A stretch of DNA of 64,000 nt, taken from Psychrobacter sp. UBA5136 (GTDB lineage Bacteria; Pseudomonadota; Gammaproteobacteria; Pseudomonadales; Moraxellaceae). A model generated the notes under the pieces. That model saw nothing but the letters and a program-made list of their open reading frames with translations, did not search any database and was not told the origin of the DNA. The position numbers and the translations under genes were made by a program. The stretch covers positions 9,507-73,506 of the forward strand of contig NZ_DHYG01000003.1 in NCBI RefSeq assembly GCF_002414005.1, written 5' to 3'. Positions 34,061 to 43,169 of the stretch are shown in pieces. The number at the start of each line of letters is the position of its first letter. Within the stretch, counting starts at the first letter, position 1.

Positions 34061-35497
34061 GTGAGCAACGCTGATACCTTACGCCAATTACATCAAGACC
34101 ACTTGAGCAATTATAACCAACAAGAGCAACAAGCCATTGAGCTCATGGGGCTATTAAACAAGCTTTATAACGAGCAAGATGTGCAAGTGACCTTGTTTGG
34201 CGATGCGCTAAATACGACGTCTGTCGGTCAGATATTGGCCTTGCATCAAAAAGCAGCGCTACGTAATAAAGATGCTAAATCTATCGATATCGCGGATACC
34301 TTAGCGATGGTTAAGGTGCTTGCTGACAATAAAGATATCCAAGCAGCGCGAATCGATGTTGGTCAGCTAATTGCCAATGACAGTGATTTGCAAACGGCTT
34401 TGCAGTCTATTAATCATGATAAAGGCACTGCTAATGGCGCGTCTGATGTCGTGCTATATGGCTTTGGCCGTATTGGTCGTATTTTAACGCGTCTGTTGTT
34501 ATCTCAAGCGTCAAGTGCCAAAGGCCTACAATTAAAAGCCATTGTTGTCCGTCCGGCAAAAGCAGGCGATTTGGCTAAGCGTGCCTCATTGCTTGAGCGT
34601 GACTCAATCCATGGTGGCTTCGCTGGCGGGGTGGTGGTTGATAATGAAAATAACGGTTTGATTGTTAATGGCCGCTTTGTGCAGGTTATTTACGCCAAAG
34701 ACCCAAGTGAGATTGATTATACTGCTTATGGCATCAATGATGCGCTGGTGATTGATAATACGGGTATTTGGAAAGATGAAGATGGTCTTGGCAAGCACTT
34801 ACAATCAACTGGCGTGAAAAAGGTACTGCTAACAGCTCCTGCTGGCGGCGATATCAAAAACGTCGTCTATGGCGTAAATAACGATACCGTTGGCGATGAC
34901 ACTATCGTCAGTGCAGCGAGCTGTACGACTAACGCCATTACGCCAACGCTCAAAGTATTGAATGATGAGTACGGCATTGAAAACGGTCACGTCGAAACCA
35001 TTCACTCGTTCACCAACGATCAAAACTTAATTGACAATTATCACAAATCAGATCGCCGCGGTCGCAGTGCGGTACTTAACATGGTTATCACCAGCACGGG
35101 TGCGGCAAAAGCGGTTGGTAAAGCATTACCAGAGCTTAGCGGTAAATTAACCGGTAATGCTATCCGTGTGCCAACGCCAAACGTTAGCCTTGCGATTTTA
35201 AACTTAAATCTAAAAACCGCGCCAGAGAGTGCAGACGCGTTAAATGAGTTTATGCGTAAAGTGTCTAATAGCAGTCAGTGGCAAACGCAAATTGCTTATA
35301 CCGACTCTACCGAGGCGGTATCGACTGACTTTGTTGGTGATACGCATGTCGGTATTGTTGACGCGCAAGCGACGATTTTGACAGACAATCATGCTATCGT
35401 TTATATTTGGTATGATAACGAAGTCGGCTATAGCACTCAGGTACTACGCTTGGCAACGCAAATGGCTGGTATCAGCTACGCGCAAATCCCAGCGTAA
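34061..35497 (+). CDS. gap: Glyceraldehyde-3-phosphate dehydrogenase, long form
   Basis: GAPDH interconverts glyceraldehyde-3-phosphate and 1,3-bisphosphoglycerate. The GTG at 34061 is preferred over the ATG at 34052 because AGAAGG stands directly against the ATG but about nine bases before the GTG. The 478-residue protein has about 125 extra N-terminal residues, an alpha-helical segment typical of the long GAPDHs of Pseudomonas and Acinetobacter. Next come the Rossmann GFGRIGR, the catalytic SAASCTTN (about C288), HSFTNDQN and the C-terminal WYDNEVGYS. Long forms are often linked to gluconeogenesis, but direction cannot be read from sequence. A GGA hairpin covers the ribosome site. Confidence 0.95.
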   Translation: MSNADTLRQLHQDHLSNYNQQEQQAIELMGLLNKLYNEQDVQVTLFGDALNTTSVGQILALHQKAALRNKDAKSIDIADTLAMVKVLADNKDIQAARIDVGQLIANDSDLQTALQSINHDKGTANGASDVVLYGFGRIGRILTRLLLSQASSAKGLQLKAIVVRPAKAGDLAKRASLLERDSIHGGFAGGVVVDNENNGLIVNGRFVQVIYAKDPSEIDYTAYGINDALVIDNTGIWKDEDGLGKHLQSTGVKKVLLTAPAGGDIKNVVYGVNNDTVGDDTIVSAASCTTNAITPTLKVLNDEYGIENGHVETIHSFTNDQNLIDNYHKSDRRGRSAVLNMVITSTGAAKAVGKALPELSGKLTGNAIRVPTPNVSLAILNLNLKTAPESADALNEFMRKVSNSSQWQTQIAYTDSTEAVSTDFVGDTHVGIVDAQATILTDNHAIVYIWYDNEVGYSTQVLRLATQMAGISYAQIPA

Positions 35498-35617
35498 AAA
35501 TTTGCACAGCTGCTGTTTTTGCTATTTCTATTTAGCTAAAATGCTAAGGAAAAATAGCTATCCAGCAGTAAGTTTTATCCTAGATAAATCGGTGTCAATT
35601 ATTAAAGATAGTATTCA

Positions 35618-35652
35618 AACACCCGATAGTCCGAATGGTTATCGGGTGTTGT
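35618..35652 (+). terminator. Probable terminator of gap
   Basis: An 11-bp stem (AACACCCGATA / TATCGGGTGTT) is followed only by GTTGTC, a weak T-tail. It is the only strong hairpin in the 320-bp gap-obgE spacer; the rest of the spacer shows nothing else clear. Confidence 0.6.
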
Positions 35653-35818
35653 TGTCATAATAAAGGCTAAGCGTGCTATTGCATGCTAGCAGCACAATTT
35701 TTAAAAAATTTTTTATAGTTATTAAGTTTTTTATAACTACCCAAACATATAGCTACCATCTAAAATACAGTCGCCGACTGTAAGCTGATAATCAAGATGG
35801 TAAATAAAGGAACGTAAG

Positions 35819-37021
35819 ATGCGATTTATTGATGAAGCCGTCGTAACGGTAAAAGCAGGTGACGGTGGTAACGGAATCGCCAGTTTTCGCCGAGAAAAGT
35901 ATGTCCCACGCGGTGGCCCTGATGGCGGCGACGGTGGAAAGGGCGGCGATGTTTATGTCATTGCCGATGACAACACCAACACGCTAGTGGACTATCGCTA
36001 CACGCGCCGCTATGATGCAAAGCGCGGTGAGAACGGACAAAGTAAGAACTGTTCGGGTAAGGGTGCGGATGACATCTATTTGCCCGTGCCAATTGGTACG
36101 ACGGTAGTCGATACCGAGACCGACGAAGTATTGGGCGATTTGATTGAAATTGGTCAGACTTTGCTGATTGCCAAAGGTGGCGACGGTGGTCTGGGTAATA
36201 CCCATTTTAAAAGCTCGACCAACCAAGCACCGCGCAAAGCCACTTCAGGTTTTGAAGGCGAGCTAAAAGTACTTAAGTTTGAGCTAAAAGTCGTGGCTGA
36301 CGTGGGTTTGGTTGGTTTGCCTAATGCGGGCAAATCTACCTTTATCCGTCAGGTTTCTGCGGCCAAACCTAAGGTTGCTGATTATCCATTTACCACTTTA
36401 GTGCCAAACTTAGGCGTAGTGGATATCGGTCGTCATCGCTCATTTGTGATGGCCGATATTCCAGGTTTAATCGAAGGCGCTTCAGAAGGCGCTGGTCTTG
36501 GTATTCGTTTTTTAAAACATGTCGCTCGTACGCGTCGTCTGCTACACTTGGTTGATGTAAAACCGGTCGATGGCAGCGATCCCGTAGAAAATGCCCGCGT
36601 TATTTTAAATGAGCTCGAGCGTTTTTCGCCTGAATTGGCCAATCTGCCACAAATTTTGGTACTAAATAAAATCGATCAGGTTGCCGAAGAAGACTTAAAC
36701 GAGCTTTGTACCCATATTGTGGCTGAGCTTGGCTGGACAGGTATGGTATTTCGTACCTCGACATTGACCGGCGAAGGCGTTGATACGATTAAATACCACT
36801 TAATGAATGAGATTGAGCGTGAGCGTGAGCGCGAAATCGAAGATCCTATGTTTGCAGAAGCCCAAAAAGAGCGTTTTGAGCGCTTAGAAGCAGAAGTGCG
36901 TTTAAATACCGAAGCGCAGCGGGAAGCCTATCGTGCGGCTCGTAAGGCGGCGCGTGAAGGAACGAATTTAGACGACGATGACGATTTCGACGATGGCGTT
37001 GAAGTGGTATACGTTCCTTAA
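35819..37021 (+). CDS. obgE: Obg-family GTPase ObgE/CgtA
   Basis: Obg is an essential GTPase that binds the large ribosomal subunit and links assembly to growth and stress. The N-terminal glycine-rich Obg fold is clear (VKAGDGGNGIASFRREKY, GGPDGGDGGKGGDVY). The GTPase domain follows: G1 GLPNAGKST at about 165-173, switch YPFTTLVPNLGVV, G3 DIPGLIEGASEGAGLG, G4 NKID. The C-terminus ends in a run of aspartates. AAGGAA precedes the ATG. proB follows after 126 bases, an arrangement seen in relatives. The ribosomal genes rplU-rpmA, often upstream, are absent here. Confidence 0.97.
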   Translation: MRFIDEAVVTVKAGDGGNGIASFRREKYVPRGGPDGGDGGKGGDVYVIADDNTNTLVDYRYTRRYDAKRGENGQSKNCSGKGADDIYLPVPIGTTVVDTETDEVLGDLIEIGQTLLIAKGGDGGLGNTHFKSSTNQAPRKATSGFEGELKVLKFELKVVADVGLVGLPNAGKSTFIRQVSAAKPKVADYPFTTLVPNLGVVDIGRHRSFVMADIPGLIEGASEGAGLGIRFLKHVARTRRLLHLVDVKPVDGSDPVENARVILNELERFSPELANLPQILVLNKIDQVAEEDLNELCTHIVAELGWTGMVFRTSTLTGEGVDTIKYHLMNEIEREREREIEDPMFAEAQKERFERLEAEVRLNTEAQREAYRAARKAAREGTNLDDDDDFDDGVEVVYVP

Positions 37022-37147
37022 GTATCGCTAAGGTTAAATAGGCCCAAGGCTAAATCAACAAGCGTTTATTTTTCGTTTTTTACATAGGTGGGCGTACAGT
37101 TTTAATATAATCCACGTAATTCATTTACCCTAGCAACAGGAGTTTAT

Positions 37148-38320
37148 ATGGCAGTTGACATAGAGAACACGACAGAAGAAGCAAGGTTTGTTAAGCAAGC
37201 TCGCAACTTTGATATTCGGCGCGTTATTGTCAAGATTGGCTCATCGTTATTAACCAATAATGGACGAGGGCTCGATCGAACTGCCATTTACGAATGGGCA
37301 AAGCAGATTGCAAAACTGCATAAGCAAGGCGTGGAAGTCTTACTAGTGTCATCAGGTGCCGTCGCTGAAGGCGTGGTACGCATGAATCTGGATGAGCGCC
37401 CAAGAAAACTGGCGGCGCTACAAGCCTGTGCGTCTATTGGCCAGATGGGCTTGATTGAAACTTGGTGGTCGGCATTGATTCAGCATGGTATTCAAAGCGC
37501 GCAGCTGCTACTGACCCATGATGATTTATCTAGCCGTAGTCGCTATTTGAACACGACGGGGGCGCTAACGCAATTGTTAGAGTGGCGCGTACTACCAGTG
37601 ATTAATGAAAACGATACCATCACCATTGACGAAATCAAATTCGGCGACAATGACACCTTAGGCGCAATGGCCGCGGCGATGGTTAATGCTGATTTGTACA
37701 TTATCTTAACCGATCAAGAAGGGGTCTTTACCGACAATCCTCGCCATAATCCAAACGCCAAAATGATACGCCAAGAGCGGGCGATGGCCGACTATTTATT
37801 TGATATTGCTGGCGATGGCGGCAAACTTGGTCGCGGTGGTATGCTCACCAAAATCCGTGCCGGTCGGCTTGCTGCTATGGGCGGCTGTCCGACGGTTATC
37901 GTCAGCGGCGCTATCGACGATGTCATTACGCGTGTGGTATCTGGTGAAGCTGTCGGTACGCTACTGACCACCAATGATGAAGATAAAATCATCGCTCGTA
38001 AACAGTGGCTAGCGGCGCATTTGCGTATGGCTGGCACGTTGATTGTCGATGCGGGCGCTGTAAAAGCGGTCGTCGAGCATCACAAGAGTTTATTGCCAGT
38101 CGGCGTCGTCGAAGTACGCGGTGATTTCGATGAAGGCGACGTGGTTGAGATTGTGCACCAAGACACGGGCGAGCGTATCGCGGTCGGTCAAGTGAATTTC
38201 TCATCGCGTGACGCTTGCCGTGTGGCTCGTGAGCGTACCGAGCAGTTTGATAGAATCCTTGGTAGTAAGGAGGAGCGTGTGGTTATGGTACACCGAGACA
38301 ATTTGGCGCTGACAGCGTAG
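37148..38320 (+). CDS. proB: Glutamate 5-kinase ProB
   Basis: ProB phosphorylates glutamate as the first step of proline synthesis and is feedback-inhibited by proline. The 390-residue protein has the amino-acid-kinase domain (VIVKIGSSLLT, VSSGAVAEG, NENDTI, GGMLTKIRAG) and a C-terminal PUA domain (about residues 300-380, GVVEVRGDFDEGDVVEI). AGGAG lies six bases before the ATG. The stop codon lies inside a decayed 19-bp tandem repeat. Confidence 0.97.
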   Translation: MAVDIENTTEEARFVKQARNFDIRRVIVKIGSSLLTNNGRGLDRTAIYEWAKQIAKLHKQGVEVLLVSSGAVAEGVVRMNLDERPRKLAALQACASIGQMGLIETWWSALIQHGIQSAQLLLTHDDLSSRSRYLNTTGALTQLLEWRVLPVINENDTITIDEIKFGDNDTLGAMAAAMVNADLYIILTDQEGVFTDNPRHNPNAKMIRQERAMADYLFDIAGDGGKLGRGGMLTKIRAGRLAAMGGCPTVIVSGAIDDVITRVVSGEAVGTLLTTNDEDKIIARKQWLAAHLRMAGTLIVDAGAVKAVVEHHKSLLPVGVVEVRGDFDEGDVVEIVHQDTGERIAVGQVNFSSRDACRVARERTEQFDRILGSKEERVVMVHRDNLALTA

Positions 38321-38340
38321 CTTGGCGTTAACAGCGTAGC
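38303..38340 (+). repeat. Decayed 19-bp tandem repeat across the proB stop codon
   Basis: Units 38303-38321 and 38322-38340 (TTGGCG.T.ACAGCGTAGC) differ at two bases. The stop codon TAG is in the first unit. Confidence 0.8.
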
Positions 38341-38419
38341 CATTTTTGGCCTATTGAGAGGGCCATCGACTGAATGACGGTCATACCCTAGTAGGTGTTT
38401 TCAAAGCTTAATAGTAAAG

Positions 38420-38478
38420 GGCATTTAACATACAAAAGCAGCTATCGACTGACGATAGAGTTTTTAGAGTTAAATGCC
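38420..38478 (+). terminator. Nested hairpin with T-run between proB and hemE
   Basis: An inner hairpin (CTATCG-ACTGA-CGATAG, 38442-38458) is followed by AGTTTTT, like an intrinsic terminator for proB. It is enclosed by a perfect 10-bp outer stem (GGCATTTAAC 38420-38429, GTTAAATGCC 38469-38478) that spans the T-run. Confidence 0.55.
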
Positions 38479-38581
38479 GTTATCTATCGGTGATAAGCGT
38501 TTATTATTTTTTTCTTTCACTTATTTTATCTAGCCCTGTTATTCATTTTATTTAATACAGGGCTGTTTTGGAGAGTTGTAC

Positions 38582-39718
38582 ATGAGTGCTTTAGACAGTA
38601 ACCATGCGCTTGAGCAGAACTTTGCGCCTTTAAAAAACGATAGATTGCTACGAGCACTCCGCTTTGAGCCCATAGATACGACGCCTGTGTGGATGATGCG
38701 CCAAGCCGGCCGTTATTTACCAGAATATAAAGCCACGCGCGCTGAAGCTGGTGATTTTATGAGCCTGTGTAAAGATACCGCGCGTGCGACTGAAGTTACC
38801 TTGCAGCCGTTACGTCGTTTTGATTTAGACGCCGCCATCTTATTTAGTGATATTCTAACCATTCCTGATGCCATGGGGCTTGGGTTGTATTTTGAAACGG
38901 GTGAAGGCCCGAAGTTTAAACATCCGATTCGTACGCAAGCGGATTTAGACAGATTGCCAGTGCTGGATGTTAATGATTCGCTTGATTATGTCATGCGGGC
39001 GGTGACAAGTATCCGTAAAGCGCTAAACGGACAAGTGCCATTGTTTGGTTTTTCTGGTAGTCCTTGGACGCTAGCAACCTATATGATTGAGGGCGGTAGC
39101 TCAAAAGATTATCGCTATACCAAAGGATTTTTATACAGCAATCCTGATTTTTTACATCAATTATTAGACAAACTAGCAAGAGCGGTGATTGATTATTTGG
39201 ATGCGCAAGTGGTTGCTGGGGCGCAAATCTTACAGATATTTGATAGCTGGGGCGGCGCCCTTGGCCATCGTCAATTTGTCGATTTCTCGCATGCCTATAA
39301 TAAGCGCATTGTCGCTGAGCTAAAAGTGCGCCATCCCGATATACCCGTCGTACTATTTACCAAAGGCGGCGGAATTTGGCTTGACGTGCAAGCCGATAGC
39401 GAGGCCGATGCTTTGGGTCTAGACTGGACGATGCCAATTAACCGTGCTCGTCAAGTGCTGACGGAAAGTCAGCGTCAATTGACCAAACAACATAAAAAAC
39501 TACAAAGCAGCAAGGCCATTCAGGGTAACCTAGACCCCGCGACTTTATACGGCTCGCCTGCAACCATCCGTGCTGAAGTCAATGCCATGCTCGATAGCGC
39601 GTACGCCAGTGGCGAAAAAACGGGCTATGTGGCAAACTTAGGTCATGGTATTACCCAGTGGGTCGACCCTGAAAATGCCAAAGTATTTATCGATGCGGTG
39701 CATGACTATAAAATTTAA
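38582..39718 (+). CDS. hemE: Uroporphyrinogen decarboxylase HemE
   Basis: HemE removes four carboxyl groups from uroporphyrinogen III to give coproporphyrinogen III in haem synthesis. The 378-residue protein has the family signature PVWMMRQAGRYLPEY near the N-terminus, ILFSDILTIPDAMG, GFSGSPWTLATYMIEGG and a C-terminal NLGHGI. The ATG at 38582 is preferred over an in-frame TTG two codons earlier, because GGAGA lies eight bases upstream of it. Confidence 0.97.
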   Translation: MSALDSNHALEQNFAPLKNDRLLRALRFEPIDTTPVWMMRQAGRYLPEYKATRAEAGDFMSLCKDTARATEVTLQPLRRFDLDAAILFSDILTIPDAMGLGLYFETGEGPKFKHPIRTQADLDRLPVLDVNDSLDYVMRAVTSIRKALNGQVPLFGFSGSPWTLATYMIEGGSSKDYRYTKGFLYSNPDFLHQLLDKLARAVIDYLDAQVVAGAQILQIFDSWGGALGHRQFVDFSHAYNKRIVAELKVRHPDIPVVLFTKGGGIWLDVQADSEADALGLDWTMPINRARQVLTESQRQLTKQHKKLQSSKAIQGNLDPATLYGSPATIRAEVNAMLDSAYASGEKTGYVANLGHGITQWVDPENAKVFIDAVHDYKI

Positions 39719-39897
39719 GTCATAAATTTAAGTTATAAAATTTAACACCGCTAACCATTAAATGAGCGAGCGTTTAACAGTGCTAGTAATAGCGCTCATA
39801 TTTAGCAGCTAATAAGGTTTAATGTTAACTTTAGACCTTATGGCTGCCTAGATTAGCTATCAAGATTTTTATGCATTAAGAGAAAAAAGGATATCTT

Positions 39898-40965
39898 ATG
39901 ATTTCAGCAGCGATTGTTGGTGGCACAGGCTACACAGGTATTGAGCTCATCCGCTTATTATCTGCCCATCCTGAAGTGTCTATTGATTTGCTCACCTCGC
40001 GTAGCGAAGCCGGCACCCGCGCTGATGAGATATTCCCAAGCTTACGCGGTATCTCAGATATCGTTTTTAGTGACTTAGGTGATGAGACGCTTGCTACCTT
40101 ACAACAATGCGATGTGGTGTTTTTTGCCACTCCGCATGGCGTAGCAATGAAGCAGGCAGAGGCGTTAACCGAAGCGGGCGTCAAGGTCATTGATTTGGCG
40201 GCAGATTTTCGCTTGCAGTCATTAGCCGATTTTGAACATTGGTATCAGCAGGCGCATGCGTGTCCTGAATTGTTAAGGACAGCCGTTTATGGTTTGCCTG
40301 AAATCAATCGAGAAAAACTTGCCAATGCCTTGGTCGTTGGCAACCCTGGCTGCTATCCAACCACGGCTATTTTGGGCCTAAAGCCCATTATTGATGCGCA
40401 AAATCAGCAAGCAGAGAGGTTGGTTGAGTCACGTATCGTTATCGATGCAAAATCTGGTGTTTCGGGTGCAGGTCGTCAGGCAAAGCTTGCCCTTAACTAT
40501 GCTGAAACGACAGACAATTTTAAAGCCTACAGCGTTGAAGGTCATCGGCATTTGCCAGAGATTGAGCAAGGCGTTGCGCAGTTGCTAGAAAGCCAATTTA
40601 GCCATCGTATTCGTTTTTTACCGCATCTGGTACCGATGATACGCGGCATGCTGAGCTCCATCCATTTAGAGCTGACAGAGGCGGGCGCTGCTATTGATTG
40701 GCAGCAAGTATTTGGGACAAGCTATGCGGCAGAGCCATTTATTGATGTGATGCCAAGAGGCGTTTATCCAGATACGCGCAGTGTGCGCGCCAGTAATCGC
40801 TTACGTATTGGTATTTACCAAGACAATGAGCGTGCCGAGCTGACGGTGATTGTTGTGCAAGACAATTTGGTGAAAGGCGCCGCTGGGCAAGCAGTACAAA
40901 ATATGAATGTGATGTTTGGTTTCGATGAAACACTGGGCTTAAACTTTGCCCCTATCGTTCCTTAA
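39898..40965 (+). CDS. argC: N-acetyl-gamma-glutamyl-phosphate reductase ArgC
   Basis: ArgC reduces N-acetylglutamyl phosphate to the semialdehyde in arginine synthesis. The N-terminal Rossmann loop is IVGGTGYTGIELIRLL, and the catalytic cysteine lies in VVGNPGCYPTTA (C152). KSGVSGAGR and EGHRHLPEI are further family blocks. Length (355) is normal. AAAAAGGA lies eight bases before the ATG. The coiled-coil membrane protein follows on the same strand; this pairing is also seen in Pseudomonas. Confidence 0.97.
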   Translation: MISAAIVGGTGYTGIELIRLLSAHPEVSIDLLTSRSEAGTRADEIFPSLRGISDIVFSDLGDETLATLQQCDVVFFATPHGVAMKQAEALTEAGVKVIDLAADFRLQSLADFEHWYQQAHACPELLRTAVYGLPEINREKLANALVVGNPGCYPTTAILGLKPIIDAQNQQAERLVESRIVIDAKSGVSGAGRQAKLALNYAETTDNFKAYSVEGHRHLPEIEQGVAQLLESQFSHRIRFLPHLVPMIRGMLSSIHLELTEAGAAIDWQQVFGTSYAAEPFIDVMPRGVYPDTRSVRASNRLRIGIYQDNERAELTVIVVQDNLVKGAAGQAVQNMNVMFGFDETLGLNFAPIVP

Positions 40966-41068
40966 CAGATGTTTATTAGCTATCAAATCCTTCATATTAA
41001 TGGCGCTAGGTATTGATTATAAATTCCGCTATAATAACCTGCCCTTATTGTTAAGAGATATCGTCTAA

Positions 41069-41953
41069 ATGCGTTTGAAGAGTGCACCACGCCTTTGCCA
41101 ACAGCCTGCACGTTTAGCGTGCCAAGACTCTGTTTCCTATGATGTGGGGCGCGTTTCGCATCTCTCTTATTCTAAGTATTACCGCAATGATGCGATGATA
41201 AACAGTCGTGCTATTAGTCGTACACAGCAAGGTGCTTCTACCTTAGTTTTGGCATTATTTGTAGTGGCGATATTGGTAACGGCCGTGGTTAGTCTGGCAT
41301 TTGGTCATAAGCTTGGTTATCAGCGTGGCTACTATTCGATGCAGACCGAAGCCAAGCAAGCGGTTATTACCAGCCAAGAAGCGACGCAGGAGCTAAAAGA
41401 TTTACGCCTTAGTAGCAAAATAGCCGCCAACGAAGCAGCTACCGCTAAACAAGAGTTAGAAATAAGCTTGGCAAACCTAAAAGAGCTGCGCGAAAATCAG
41501 CAGGAACTGACGGTTGAAAGCAAGCAAGTGGCACAGCTTAATGAGATATATGCCGAAATTATTAGCGAGAAAGGCGGTATGCCTTTACAAATACTGGGCG
41601 CTAAGATTGAGCCATTGCCTGAGAATGCTTTTGAATACGGCTTCGATATTGGTATGCTTGCCAGCGACGGCAAAGCTAAGCGCTTAAAACCGACTTTAAC
41701 CTTGCTTAATGACAATGATTTTGTAGAAGTACCGTTGGACCCATCAAGTTATACCATTGAAGGCATAGCGCGTATTCGTGGTCGTTTTATGCTGCCAGCA
41801 GGCTTTAAACCTTTACAGGTTAAACTGAACTTAAAAGCAGGCGGACAAGAAGTAGAGCAGTTATATGACTGGAAGCTTGGCGATAAGGTTGATAGTATGC
41901 CGTTGTCGTTGCTAGACTTACCAGAGCTTGATGAAAGCCCCGTTGAGCCTTAA
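41069..41953 (+). CDS. Single-pass membrane coiled-coil protein (possibly DUF6776 family)
   Basis: After about 50 basic, poorly conserved-looking residues comes one membrane helix (STLVLALFVVAILVTAVVSLAFG, about 57-79). A coiled-coil segment follows (about 90-165, rich in Glu/Lys/Gln/Leu heptads), then a beta-rich C-terminal domain with LQILGAKIEPLPENAFEYGF and GRFMLPAGFKPLQVKL. The layout fits DUF6776-type proteins found near argC in Pseudomonas, but I recognise it only by layout and neighbour. The start is uncertain: the ATG at 41069 lacks a ribosome site, and the ATG near codon 43 gives a shorter protein that starts just before the helix. Function unknown. Confidence 0.65.
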   Translation: MRLKSAPRLCQQPARLACQDSVSYDVGRVSHLSYSKYYRNDAMINSRAISRTQQGASTLVLALFVVAILVTAVVSLAFGHKLGYQRGYYSMQTEAKQAVITSQEATQELKDLRLSSKIAANEAATAKQELEISLANLKELRENQQELTVESKQVAQLNEIYAEIISEKGGMPLQILGAKIEPLPENAFEYGFDIGMLASDGKAKRLKPTLTLLNDNDFVEVPLDPSSYTIEGIARIRGRFMLPAGFKPLQVKLNLKAGGQEVEQLYDWKLGDKVDSMPLSLLDLPELDESPVEP

Positions 41954-42110
41954 TCCTTTAGTATTTGATTGAGCTTTTATTTTTTCATCTGTAAAATTTT
42001 TGTGTCCAACGGCTTATGCCTAATGTTTAATGTCATGTGACATGTCTGCTGATCCTTTTTCATTCTTCCTTATACTGTTATAAACCTCTCTGTTAATTTA
42101 TATTTTAATT

Positions 42111-42518
42111 ATGACAAAACAAACCATATTACAATTGACGCCCACCGTTGCAGATTGGCATCTTCCAAATATGCCTCTGCATTTGGCGCAAGATGGCGAT
42201 ACTGAGGCTGAAACCTCTCCGCAAGCTGATGTATTAGTGGCAGAGCCAGAAGTAGCAAAGCCGCCGATGTATGCTGTGGTCATGTACAACGATAACTACA
42301 CTCCGATGGAGTTCGTCGTCTATGTGCTGCAGTCCGAATTCCGTCACAGCATGGAGACAGCCGTTGAGATTATGCTGACGATTCACAATAGTAGCAAAGG
42401 TATTGCTGGTGTCTATCCTAAAGACATCGCTGAAACCAAAGCCAAAAAGGTTAATAGTCTTGCTCACCGTGAAGGTTATCCTTTATTGACTCAGATCGAG
42501 CCGCATCAAGGCGAATAA
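42111..42518 (+). CDS. clpS: ClpA adaptor ClpS (N-recognin)
   Basis: ClpS delivers N-end-rule substrates to ClpAP. The 135-residue protein has a variable N-terminal tail of about 50 residues and the ClpS core: YAVVMYNDNYTPMEFVVYVL, where NDNYTPM forms the degron pocket, and HREGYPLL. The tail is longer than in E. coli ClpS (106 residues). No Shine-Dalgarno stands before the ATG. clpA, the partner, follows on the same strand after an unusually wide 650-base gap. Confidence 0.93.
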   Translation: MTKQTILQLTPTVADWHLPNMPLHLAQDGDTEAETSPQADVLVAEPEVAKPPMYAVVMYNDNYTPMEFVVYVLQSEFRHSMETAVEIMLTIHNSSKGIAGVYPKDIAETKAKKVNSLAHREGYPLLTQIEPHQGE

Positions 42519-43169
42519 TTTTTAGCGTATTTTTGTTTTCATTCTTCTTCAATTCTTACCGTTTTTTAGTTTTCTCGTTTCTATCCCTCAACAAATCTTT
42601 CTAACATAGAGCAGGCCTGACGTGTTATTCACGGGCTTGCTCTAAAATACTTATCTCCTATAAGTGTGGTAGTAGTTCTTTTAATTATTATCCTCTCACT
42701 CTTTCTATCCTTTAATTTCAGACTTGATTTTGCGCCGCTATAGCCTTATATATTCAAGTATACTCTTGTACACTTAGTGGCATCTAGCCCCTCATTTTCT
42801 ACCAGTCATTTTGACCTTTTTTTATTTTTATCCTAGCCAACCGTTAATTTCGAAAATATCTAATTGAAGTGCTTTATTGTCTGTTATTTATGTTATATCC
42901 GAGATTCTATATCCGATCATAGACGTGCTGGACACTTCGATACATTTTAGTAAGCGTTAAAAGATTGACTATGTTTAAGTATCATGTTGAGATAAAGGTA
43001 AGACGCAAATAACACTCAAGCCAAGGAAGGCATCATTCAATAATGTACAGTCATGTCTGTTAATAATCTCAACATTGCCCTTGAACAATCCATCTATCGC
43101 CCTGATTTAGTTACTAACTCATTCATAAAGCTATCAATAATAAGATAGGTACAACCGTAGGAAGTCCTT
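42519..43169. other. 651-bp clpS-clpA intergenic region with a strong hairpin
   Basis: A hairpin at 42608-42643 pairs AGAGCA with TGCTCT, then GCC with GGC and CGTG with CACG across a 3-base bulge, loop TTATT. No T-run follows, so it is not a standard terminator. A degenerate 14-bp repeat (TATATCCGA twice) lies near 42893-42918. No ORF with a ribosome site was found. Confidence 0.5.

Noticed and set aside
35391..35660. ORF running out of the end of gap
   Set aside because: Its first part is the +1 frame of conserved GAPDH and the rest crosses the gap terminator.
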